Assembly: GCA_002841375.1 (NCBI GenBank)
Contig: PGZO01000036.1
Coordinates: forward strand, 1-64,000
Source of the DNA: Firmicutes bacterium HGW-Firmicutes-7
GTDB lineage: Bacteria > Bacillota > Clostridia > Lachnospirales > Vallitaleaceae
DNA length: 64,000 nt
Direction: 5' to 3'
Shown here: piece by piece, positions 24,369 to 32,095 of the stretch
Position numbering within the stretch: the first letter of the stretch is position 1
Layout of the letters: every line of letters begins with the position of its first letter
Notes under the pieces: model-generated
Database searches by the model: none
Told to the model about the DNA's origin: nothing
What the model saw: the letters and a program-made list of their open reading frames with translations, nothing else
Position numbers and translations under genes: made by a program

Positions 24369-25418
24369 ATGAATAAGAAAAAAATTGCAATTATATTTGG
24401 AGGATACTCTACTGAATATGCTGTATCTTTGCAGTCAGCTTACGCAGTACTATCAAAGTTAGATATAGAAAAATACGATGTAATCCCTATAGGCATCAGT
24501 AAGAGTGGAGATTGGTTTAGATATTATGGTGCTTATGAGAACATTCAAAGTGACACTTGGCTTGAAGATACCATAAACCTAAACCCAGTGGTCATTTCTC
24601 AAAACCGTAGTATTGGAGGATTTATAGAGGTTACACCGAATGGAAACAGGGTTACCAAATTGAATGTTGTTTTTCCAATATTACACGGCAAAAATGGTGA
24701 GGACGGTACGGTGCAAGGATTAATAGAATTGGCAGGAATCCCTCTTGTAGGGTGCAATACATTAAGTTTTGCCCTTTGTATGGATAAAGACAAGGCTCAT
24801 TTGCTTGTACAAGCCGTAGGGATTACAGCACCACGAGCAGTTGTTGTTAAGAAGTTTGAAAATGAAAGTGCCCTTCTTTCGTTAACAGAGGAATTGAAGT
24901 ATCCCTTGTTTGTAAAACCTGTTCGTGCAGGCTCATCTTTTGGTATTAGCAAAATCTTTAAGGAGGAAGAATTGATATCTGCAGTATTACTTGCTTTTGA
25001 ACACGACAATGAGGTTATTATTGAAGAAAATATTGACGGTTTTGAGGTTGGATGCGCTATTTTGGGAAACAGCGATTTACTCGTGGGCAAAGTAGATGAG
25101 ATAGAAATTACAGACGGCTTCTTTGATTACACGGAGAAATATACTTTAAAGAATTCAAAAATCCATATGCCCGCAAGAATAGATGAACTTACTGAAAAGA
25201 AGGTGCAGGAAACTGCTTGTGTTATTTATAAGACACTTGGATGCTCAGGCTTTGCAAGAGTTGATATGTTCTTAACACCAAATAATGAAATTGTGTTTAA
25301 CGAGGTAAATACAATCCCCGGATTTACTTCTCATAGCCGTTATCCAAATATGATGAGAAGCATTGGTCTGTCATTTAACGAAATTCTGGACAGGCTGATT
25401 GGACTATGTGAAGTATGA
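24369..25418 (+). CDS. vanG: D-alanine--D-serine ligase, VanG type
   Basis: The 349-residue ATP-grasp ligase begins IAIIFGGYSTEYAVS (the Ddl/Van start). It has VFPILHGKNGEDGTVQG near 100, FVKPVRAGSSFGISK near 178, the omega-loop region DYTEKYTL near 245 and FNEVNTIPGFTSHSRYPNM near 305. DYTEKYTL and overall similarity place it with VanG/VanC D-Ala-D-Ser ligases rather than VanA D-Ala-D-Lac. It makes the altered peptidoglycan end to which glycopeptides bind weakly. It is followed, with a 4-bp overlap, by the vanXY and vanT genes that remove D-Ala-D-Ala and supply D-Ser. Confidence 0.9.
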   Translation: MNKKKIAIIFGGYSTEYAVSLQSAYAVLSKLDIEKYDVIPIGISKSGDWFRYYGAYENIQSDTWLEDTINLNPVVISQNRSIGGFIEVTPNGNRVTKLNVVFPILHGKNGEDGTVQGLIELAGIPLVGCNTLSFALCMDKDKAHLLVQAVGITAPRAVVVKKFENESALLSLTEELKYPLFVKPVRAGSSFGISKIFKEEELISAVLLAFEHDNEVIIEENIDGFEVGCAILGNSDLLVGKVDEIEITDGFFDYTEKYTLKNSKIHMPARIDELTEKKVQETACVIYKTLGCSGFARVDMFLTPNNEIVFNEVNTIPGFTSHSRYPNMMRSIGLSFNEILDRLIGLCEV

Positions 25419-26170
25419 GCACAACTTTAACATTATTTAAAAATGAAATTTATAGGGGTAATTTAATTCTCGTTAATGCAAAATTTCCACTTGTAACGCA
25501 CAGTAATGTAGAACTTATTCCAACCAATGAAAAGTACTCCGATATTCTTTTAGAACGGAGTGCCGCAACGATCCTTTCGCATATTATGCGTGATGTTAAT
25601 TGTATCGACGAAATAGTACCAGTAAGTGGATATCGTTCAAAAGAGAAACAGGAACAAATATATTTAGAATCTCTGCAAGAAAGCGGTCAAGAATTTACAG
25701 AAAAATATGTTGCACTTCCCAACCATAGTGAACATCAAACAGGGTTGGCTATCGATTTGGGATTAAAAAAAGATGTTATTGATTTCATTCGTCCTGATTT
25801 TCCTTATAAGGGCATTTGTGATGAGTTTCGTAAAACAGCGCCTCAATATGGTTTTATTGAACGCTATCCAAGTGGAAAAGAAACGATTACAGGAATTGCT
25901 CACGAGCCATGGCATTTTCGTTTTGTTGGCTTTCCCCATTCAAAGATTATAGTGGAGCAGGAGCTTTCTCTTGAAGAATACATTCAAGATATTAAAAAGT
26001 ACACGTATGACGGTAAGCATTTGGAAGTAATTAGAGGAGAACACAAAATAGAAATTTTCTATGCGCCTATTCTTTCTTTCGATAAAATAACGCTATGTAT
26101 GCCGGAGTACTGTAGTTATCAGGTTTCGGGTAATAATGCTGATGGCTTTATCATAACGCTATGGAGGTAG
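25415..26170 (+). CDS. vanXY: VanXY-type D,D-dipeptidase/carboxypeptidase
   Basis: The 251-residue zinc peptidase of the VanY/LAS family has VSGYRSKEKQEQIY near residue 69, the zinc and catalytic motif SEHQTGLAIDLG near 107 (His and Asp ligands) and the HEPWHFRFVG motif near 165 (Glu base and second His). There is no signal peptide, so it works in the cytoplasm like VanXY of C- and G-type operons. It cleaves D-Ala-D-Ala and the terminal D-Ala of precursors so that D-Ser ends dominate. It overlaps vanG by 4 bp and lies 5 bp before vanT. Confidence 0.9.
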   Translation: MSTTLTLFKNEIYRGNLILVNAKFPLVTHSNVELIPTNEKYSDILLERSAATILSHIMRDVNCIDEIVPVSGYRSKEKQEQIYLESLQESGQEFTEKYVALPNHSEHQTGLAIDLGLKKDVIDFIRPDFPYKGICDEFRKTAPQYGFIERYPSGKETITGIAHEPWHFRFVGFPHSKIIVEQELSLEEYIQDIKKYTYDGKHLEVIRGEHKIEIFYAPILSFDKITLCMPEYCSYQVSGNNADGFIITLWR

Positions 26171-26175
26171 ACTGA

Positions 26176-28338
26176 ATGAATAAAAAAGTAGTATTTACAG
26201 GAATAGACTATTTTAGGATTATTGCTGCATTTTTGATTATAGCGATTCATACATCACCATTGACAACTTACAGCGGTACTGCCGATTTTATTCTCACACG
26301 CATCATTGGTCGTACTGCTGTTCCATTTTTCTTTATGACATCCGGATTTTTCTTAATTTCGGAATACAATTATAATTCTGACAAATTAAAGACCTTCATC
26401 AAAAGAACTACGATTATATACTGTATAGCCATTGTGCTCTATATACCAATAAATATTTATAACGGATATTTTACTATGGATCATCTGCTTCTAAATATTA
26501 TTAAGGATATTGTGTTTGATGGAACACTGTATCATTTGTGGTATCTGCCTGCGGCTATTATGGGTGTAGCTATTGCGTCACTTCTAGTAAAGAAAATTGG
26601 TTTAAAATGGGCATTTGCAGCTACAGCCTTTTTGTATGTAATAGGATTGCTGGGGGACAGCTATTTTGGATTTATCGAACAAGTTCCATTTTTGAAAAAC
26701 GTATATAGCAACCTTTTTGAACTTTCAGATTATACTCGAAATGGCGTATTCTTTGCGCCCATATTTTTCGTGCTTGGTGGGTTGATCGCAAGCAAGAAGT
26801 TTTGTACTTCATTAAGAAAGAATTTGATTGGATTAACCGTTGCGTTTTTTCTTATGCTTGGAGAGGGCATGCTTTTATCTAACATCAATGTTCAGCGCCA
26901 CGACAGTATGTATATTATGCTTATTCCATGCATGTTCTTTTTGTTTACATCACTGACTTTTTGGAAAGGACTTAGAACTTCAGCTTCGTTATTGCGGACA
27001 TCGACGCTAATTATTTATGTTATTCATCCGATGATGATCATTGCCGTTCGTATGACTGCCAAGGTATTAGGATTGCAAACCTTACTGATTGATAATAGTA
27101 TTTTTCATTATCTTGCAGTTAGTGCTTCGTCTGTTGCTGTTTCATTTATTATCTTAGTTTTGAGAAAGCATATAAAAAAAAAGTCAAAACAGGTTTGTTT
27201 GTCTGGTACGGATAGGTCTTGGATTGAAGTAGATTTAGATAATCTAAGGCATAATGCAAGTATATTGCAAAAAGCTATGCCTATTGGTTGCGAACTGATG
27301 GCAGTTGTAAAAGCTAATAGCTACGGCCACGGTGCTACTTCAGTACCAAAATTCTTAAATCGTATAGGCGTAAATGCATTTGCAGTTGCAACCATTGATG
27401 AGGGCATTGAATTAAGAAAAGGTGATCTTCAAGGTGAGATTTTAATTATGGGCTATACAGATCCGGTACGAGCAAAAGAAATTCAAAAGTATGACCTTAC
27501 ACAAACGTTAATCGATTACAATTATGCGGTTATTTTGAATAAACAGGGTTACAGCATTAAAGTGCATATTAAAATAGATACAGGAATGCATCGACTTGGA
27601 TTTAATAAAAATGATGTAGCAAAGGTTGTAGAAGTTTTCCAAGCGAGAAATTTAAAGATATGCGGCATATATACCCATCTATGTGTTTCAGATAGCCTTG
27701 CTGATGAGGATATTAATTTTACGTGCAAACAAATTGCAGCGTTTTATGAATTGCTTGAAGCTATTTCAGGTAAAAACATAAAACTTCCTAAAATACATAT
27801 TCAAAGTAGTTACGGTCTTTTGAATTATCCAGAACTTGAATGTGATTATGTAAGAGTGGGAATCTCATTATACGGCGTTTTAAGCTCACCGGAAGATAAA
27901 ACAAAATTGCAGTTAGATTTACGACCTGTTCTGTCGCTGAAATCACAAGTGGTCCTTATAAGAAAGGTTATCAAAGGAGAAAGTGTAGGATACGGCAGAA
28001 AATTTATTGCTGAGAAAGATAGTCAGATAGCCATATTGCCGATAGGTTATGCGGATGGATTACCTAGAAACTTATCCAATAATACCGGTAGCGTCCTTAT
28101 ACATGGCTACCGCGTGCCGATTATAGGACGAATTTGTATGGATCAGCTAGCTATAGACATAACAGATATTCCTGAGGTCCACATAGGCGATACAGTAACG
28201 TTGATTGGAAAAGACGGACAAGCTGAAATATATGCCGCAGAAGTTGCTGGAAATACACATAGCATCACGAATGAAATATTCTCTAGAATGGGAGGTAGAT
28301 TAAAGTTTGTTACTGGCTTTACACAAACCCATTTATGA
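26176..28338 (+). CDS. vanT: membrane-bound serine racemase VanT
   Basis: The 720-residue protein has an acyltransferase-3-like membrane domain of about ten segments (residues 10-335, starting FRIIAAFLIIAIHTSPL) fused to an alanine-racemase-type PLP domain (about 350-715). The PLP lysine is near 379 (AVVKANSYGHG), and the catalytic Tyr-side motifs are RVGISLYGVL and GRICMDQLAIDI. This two-part build is specific to VanT of D-Ser type vancomycin-resistance operons. The membrane part is thought to take up L-Ser and the cytoplasmic part converts it to D-Ser. Length fits VanTG. Confidence 0.9.
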   Translation: MNKKVVFTGIDYFRIIAAFLIIAIHTSPLTTYSGTADFILTRIIGRTAVPFFFMTSGFFLISEYNYNSDKLKTFIKRTTIIYCIAIVLYIPINIYNGYFTMDHLLLNIIKDIVFDGTLYHLWYLPAAIMGVAIASLLVKKIGLKWAFAATAFLYVIGLLGDSYFGFIEQVPFLKNVYSNLFELSDYTRNGVFFAPIFFVLGGLIASKKFCTSLRKNLIGLTVAFFLMLGEGMLLSNINVQRHDSMYIMLIPCMFFLFTSLTFWKGLRTSASLLRTSTLIIYVIHPMMIIAVRMTAKVLGLQTLLIDNSIFHYLAVSASSVAVSFIILVLRKHIKKKSKQVCLSGTDRSWIEVDLDNLRHNASILQKAMPIGCELMAVVKANSYGHGATSVPKFLNRIGVNAFAVATIDEGIELRKGDLQGEILIMGYTDPVRAKEIQKYDLTQTLIDYNYAVILNKQGYSIKVHIKIDTGMHRLGFNKNDVAKVVEVFQARNLKICGIYTHLCVSDSLADEDINFTCKQIAAFYELLEAISGKNIKLPKIHIQSSYGLLNYPELECDYVRVGISLYGVLSSPEDKTKLQLDLRPVLSLKSQVVLIRKVIKGESVGYGRKFIAEKDSQIAILPIGYADGLPRNLSNNTGSVLIHGYRVPIIGRICMDQLAIDITDIPEVHIGDTVTLIGKDGQAEIYAAEVAGNTHSITNEIFSRMGGRLKFVTGFTQTHL

Positions 28339-28428
28339 TAAATTTCTTACAAGATTCATGGAAAAGTGGTTAATATATTTTATATAGTGTAGAATTTATA
28401 TATAGATATTAGTTGAAGGAGCTTTGCT

Positions 28429-28779
28429 GTGAATAAAGATAAAAATATTTTTGATAAAGAAAAAGCGGATTTGGTGGATACAAATAAATATGATTTTGCT
28501 GGGCTTGTAGTTAATAACCATACACATGAATGTTTTCTATATGACCAACAGATTCATCTAACACCAATAGAATTTTCAATTCTTTGGTATTTGTGCGAAA
28601 ACAAAGGAAAGGTTATTTCGTCTGAAGAACTGTTTAAAGCAGTGTGGGGTGAAAAAACTTTAAATAATAATAACACAGTTATGGCTCACATTGGACGGTT
28701 ACGTGAGAAAATGAAAGAGTCTGCAAAAAACCCCCAATTCATTAAAACAGTATGGGGGGTTGGTTATCAAATTGAGTAG
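28429..28779 (+). CDS. receiver-less VanR-like winged-helix regulator
   Basis: The 116-residue protein begins at GTG 28429, 7 bp after AAGGAG. It consists of a short N-terminal tail and an OmpR-type winged helix (about 22-115, LTPIEFSILWYLCENKGKV, VMAHIGRLREKM, TVWGVGYQIE). This matches the effector domain and interdomain linker of VanR. The phosphoreceiver domain is absent, and the 90 bp upstream could not encode it, so no VanS could switch the protein in the normal way. It may be a constitutive activator, a dominant-negative binder, or the remnant of a deleted vanR. A piece of the same sequence recurs at 35264-35312. Confidence 0.75.
   Translation: MNKDKNIFDKEKADLVDTNKYDFAGLVVNNHTHECFLYDQQIHLTPIEFSILWYLCENKGKVISSEELFKAVWGEKTLNNNNTVMAHIGRLREKMKESAKNPQFIKTVWGVGYQIE
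28586..28635 (+). repeat. vanR-internal segment duplicated at 35264-35312
   Basis: These 50 bp inside the VanR-like gene recur as 49 bp at 35264-35312, differing only by one missing T. The distant copy is not in a gene. Confidence 0.9.
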
Positions 28780-28805
28780 ATAAAAAAAACAAGAGAATTG
28801 CATAT

Positions 28806-28865
28806 ACCAATTATGCTTTTATAGCCCAACGCAATTTAGCAGAACGAGCACGGCCATTGGTATTG
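28806..28865 (-). repeat. detached copy of the 3' end of rsmH
   Basis: On the minus strand this 60-bp piece encodes the RsmH C-terminus ending RSAKLRWAIKA plus the stop codon. It matches 35315-35374 at 57 of 60 positions. It is not attached to a gene here and is the left flank of the inserted island. Confidence 0.9.
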
Positions 28866-28887
28866 AGACTGTAAAATAAACTGTGTA

Positions 28888-28935
28888 AAAAACTCCTTTC
28901 TGGTGATAATTACTATTAACCAGAAAGGAGTTTTT
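28888..28935. terminator. strong bidirectional terminator-type hairpin
   Basis: AAAAACTCCTTTCTGGT (28888-28904) and ACCAGAAAGGAGTTTTT (28919-28935) form a perfect 17-bp stem with A- and T-runs on both sides. It lies just after the minus-strand surface-protein gene and can terminate in both directions. Confidence 0.8.
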
Positions 28936-28939
28936 ATAT

Positions 28940-31900
28940 TTACTTATCTGTCCTCACACCGTTTTCGTCCACCTCATATCCGTCGATTTTGGTGCTGAGC
29001 GCAAGAGTTCCATCGGCGTTGAAATAGTACCATTTGCCGTCAATTTCCAGCCACTTTCCGGCTACCATAAGGCCGTCCTTGGTGAAGTGATAGCGTTTAT
29101 TGTTATTGTTCGCGCCGATGTCCCACCAGCCGGTGATCCGGGTATTGCCAGAGACGAAGTACCAGTTGCCGGAAGTGTCGTTTACCCAGCCGGTTTGCAA
29201 AGCGCCTGTATTATAGAAGAAGTGCTTTACACCATCAATGATCTGTTCGCCGGTAACAGGTTTACCATCTTTGTAGTAGAGGTACTGACCGTCATCGTTC
29301 AGCGCCCAGCCCTGCGCTGTGGAGGGGTTAATGGTCAGATTGATGTACCGGTGCAACATGACTGAGACCTCCGCTCGGGTAACGCAGGACTTCGGAATAA
29401 ACCGATTGCCGTTACCGCCCATCATGATGCCCGCCAGCTGCATGGCCTTAACAGCGGCTTGGTAACTGCTGGCAATGTTGCTGTTGTCCACAAAAATGGT
29501 TGTTTCACCGATGATGGGTAGGGTATAGCCGGTGGCCTTTGCATAGTTTGTGATAATGACAGCAATTTCCTCGCGAGTGATTGCTCTGTCGGGAGCAAAC
29601 TGGCTGTTGCCGATGCCTTGAATGATGCCCTTTTTATATGCCCACTCAATGTAGGGCGCATAGTATTTGTCCGACGTTACATCGGTGAAGCTGCTGATCT
29701 TATTGGCGCTCACATCAGCTCCCGCCAGCCTGCAGAGGGAAGTGACCAACATCCCGCGGCTCATAGCCGTGTCTGGAGAGAAAGTCGTAGCGGAGGTTCC
29801 GCCAAGCAGTCTCCGGCCGACCACATAGTCGACGGATTTCTTGCTCCAATGCTTCTCGATATCGACAAACTTCGCTGATGGATCTGTGTAGCCGATGCCA
29901 TACAGTGAGAAGTGATTCGTCGTGAAAAGCAGGCTGCTGCTGTTCGTGTCGAAGGCGGAATCGGGGATTCGGCTTATATTCCCGTTCTCGTCCACATAAA
30001 CGCCGTACAGATAGCCCACGGCCTCGTTCTGGATCGGTGTATATGGAATTGCAAAGGTAACTGTGCCGTTGTTGAGGCTTGTGATATTCACGGTCTTGCC
30101 ATTTTTGGCATAGCTGATGGTTACGTTATATACCGGCCTGTTTCCGATGATAGCCTGAGTTTCTATGGAAAACCCTGTCGCGGGGATAAAGCTAATAGTG
30201 ATGTTGCCGCTGCTTTGCTTCTGGATTTCCTGCAAAGCTTTGAGATCAAGTACAATCGAAACTGGCGCGCCGTTTAGCTCAAAGCTGGAAATACCGGCGT
30301 TCATCAGGTTTTGAAGGGAATCCTGCGTCAGCGTTGTCGTCAGAGAGATCGCTCCCTTGGGCATAATGACCTTCATCTCAACAGCAATGCCGTTTGCAGT
30401 TTTGCCCCGTGCTTTAGCGTCGGTATTTGCTTTGGCGATGGTGTCAGTAACCGCCTTATCTGGAATAGTCGCATTGGCTGTGCCGTTTGCTCCGGCTGTA
30501 GCTGTTACGATTGTCGTAGCCGTGACAGACTGATTAGGCTTCTTTACTGGTGCGATTGTGGCAGACGAGAACAGGCTGCTTCCAGAATCGCCGCCTGAAT
30601 CATCAGGAGAGGGATTTCTGTCATCTGAGGTCGAGTCACCTGTGCTGCCGGAAGATTGACCGGTAATTGTCACCTGCATTTCTCCATATAAGCCGGAACC
30701 GTCCTGTGCAGTAGCCCGCACAGATGCGATGCCATTGTCTACGGCAGTCAAAAGGCCATCGGGGCTGATTGTCGCATATGCGTTACCGCTCTGGATGTTC
30801 CATGTAACATCCACGTCCACAGCATCCGCCGTTTTGACATTGGCCGTAAGCTGCAGCGTGCCGCCCTTTTTAGTGATGGACGCACCGATTATGACGCCGG
30901 TGGCAGGAGGAGTGGGTGCTTCGCTCATCCTTGTAATCGTGAGAGTATAGATCTTTATACTGCCATCTTCAGCGGTCACCTGGATGTAAGTGGTATTAGC
31001 ACCCTCAACAAGCGTCATTGTTTTGTCTACGATTTCATCTGTACAGCCCGCATCGCGAAACAGCATCCAGTTTGCCTCTGCGCTCAGAGAAAGACTGATC
31101 ATTTGGACGGTGACGCTATTTTCCACACTTGCCAGGATACTTGTGCCATCAATGGTGGCTGCACCGGGACTGGTTACGCCGGTTACGTCCTTTTCAGAGC
31201 TCTCTGTAGAGGGAGCAGCGCTTACTACCAGATCGAAGCTATTGGAAATGATGCCGTCAATCGTCAGTGTCAATGGGTGCGTTCCGTCTAGCGTTTCTGC
31301 TGTTGTGCTGATCGTAACAGTGGTGCTGTCGCCGGAGGTCTGCGCCGTTTCCAACGCAATACCCGTTATGCTGTTTGTGTTGTTCAGTGTAATCATCTGG
31401 CCGCTTTCTATATTAACCGTTGATACTGCAAAGGTGACGTTTTCGGCTGTGCCGCTTGTCAGTGTTCCGCTCTGTGAGCCCACGGAAATGCTCTTAACCA
31501 GAGGGGTGGAGGTGCTAAAGCTGTGGCTGCTGTCGTCCTCCATTTCGTTGTCCGCCGTGTCTTTGAAGCCAGATAGCGTAATGGTATATGTCGCGCTGTA
31601 GGAAAGACTGGAATACGGGACGGTATAAACTGTGTTGCTGTACGACCACATGCCACTCGTTAGAGTTGTGGAACTTTCACTGGCTGTTGATAGAAGAACG
31701 GTTCCTGCCGACACATCCATCATTTCGCTGAACGTAACCGCGATATTCCCACTCACAGGAATGTCCATCGAGCCGTTGTCGGGCAACACAGAGGCTGCTG
31801 TGGGTTTTTGCGTATCCGGAGGCATTTCATAGAGAGTGCCGGACGCATTGGCAGTGATCTCGCCGGAATAACCGTTAACAGCCGTTTTCGCCAATGTGAC

Positions 31901-32095
31901 AGTAGCATCTAGTGGTAGCCAGAGATAGAGACTTCCAGACGTATTGGAGATCATATCGTTCGTGCCGTATGTATAAGCCGTGCCCGTGAACAGGGCTTTG
32001 ACCGCTGTAGCCGTGGAAACGTTATCGAGCGCCACGATTGTGCGATAAACCCTGTTACCTCCGTTACTACCACCGTTGGTGGGGATGGGCTGCAT
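28940..32095 (-). CDS. SLH and cell-wall-binding surface protein, 3' part after a frameshift
   Basis: The 1051-residue frame has Big_5/Ig-like modules (SGNIAVTFSEMMDVSAGTV), a cadherin-like beta-sandwich tail (KIYTLTITRM), a Big_2-type repeat (about 405-480), a Ser/Asp-rich linker and a beta-rich domain. Three SLH motifs follow (KHWSKKSVDYVVGRRLLGG, FTDVTSDKYYAPYIEWAYKKGI, VTRAEVSVMLHRYI, about 745-930), and then choline-binding-type repeats (GNWYFVSGN, DGKWYYFNADGTL). Its first Met has no ribosome binding site, and it overlaps the upstream frame, whose reading should pass into it at about 32091. It is therefore the second half of one gene starting at 34395. Base composition is clearly richer in G+C than the flanks. 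Confidence 0.75.
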   Translation of the reverse strand: MQPIPTNGGSNGGNRVYRTIVALDNVSTATAVKALFTGTAYTYGTNDMISNTSGSLYLWLPLDATVTLAKTAVNGYSGEITANASGTLYEMPPDTQKPTAASVLPDNGSMDIPVSGNIAVTFSEMMDVSAGTVLLSTASESSTTLTSGMWSYSNTVYTVPYSSLSYSATYTITLSGFKDTADNEMEDDSSHSFSTSTPLVKSISVGSQSGTLTSGTAENVTFAVSTVNIESGQMITLNNTNSITGIALETAQTSGDSTTVTISTTAETLDGTHPLTLTIDGIISNSFDLVVSAAPSTESSEKDVTGVTSPGAATIDGTSILASVENSVTVQMISLSLSAEANWMLFRDAGCTDEIVDKTMTLVEGANTTYIQVTAEDGSIKIYTLTITRMSEAPTPPATGVIIGASITKKGGTLQLTANVKTADAVDVDVTWNIQSGNAYATISPDGLLTAVDNGIASVRATAQDGSGLYGEMQVTITGQSSGSTGDSTSDDRNPSPDDSGGDSGSSLFSSATIAPVKKPNQSVTATTIVTATAGANGTANATIPDKAVTDTIAKANTDAKARGKTANGIAVEMKVIMPKGAISLTTTLTQDSLQNLMNAGISSFELNGAPVSIVLDLKALQEIQKQSSGNITISFIPATGFSIETQAIIGNRPVYNVTISYAKNGKTVNITSLNNGTVTFAIPYTPIQNEAVGYLYGVYVDENGNISRIPDSAFDTNSSSLLFTTNHFSLYGIGYTDPSAKFVDIEKHWSKKSVDYVVGRRLLGGTSATTFSPDTAMSRGMLVTSLCRLAGADVSANKISSFTDVTSDKYYAPYIEWAYKKGIIQGIGNSQFAPDRAITREEIAVIITNYAKATGYTLPIIGETTIFVDNSNIASSYQAAVKAMQLAGIMMGGNGNRFIPKSCVTRAEVSVMLHRYINLTINPSTAQGWALNDDGQYLYYKDGKPVTGEQIIDGVKHFFYNTGALQTGWVNDTSGNWYFVSGNTRITGWWDIGANNNNKRYHFTKDGLMVAGKWLEIDGKWYYFNADGTLALSTKIDGYEVDENGVRTDK

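Noticed and set aside
28429-28779. vanR with a receiver lost by a frameshift
   Set aside because: The 90 bp between vanT and the GTG start cannot hold a receiver in any frame, and the GTG has a good ribosome binding site, so it is a true domain-only gene or deletion product.
29087-31832. Plus-strand ORFs of 60-200 codons under the SLH protein
   Set aside because: They are shadows of the G+C-rich minus-strand gene; composition and repeats follow the real frame.
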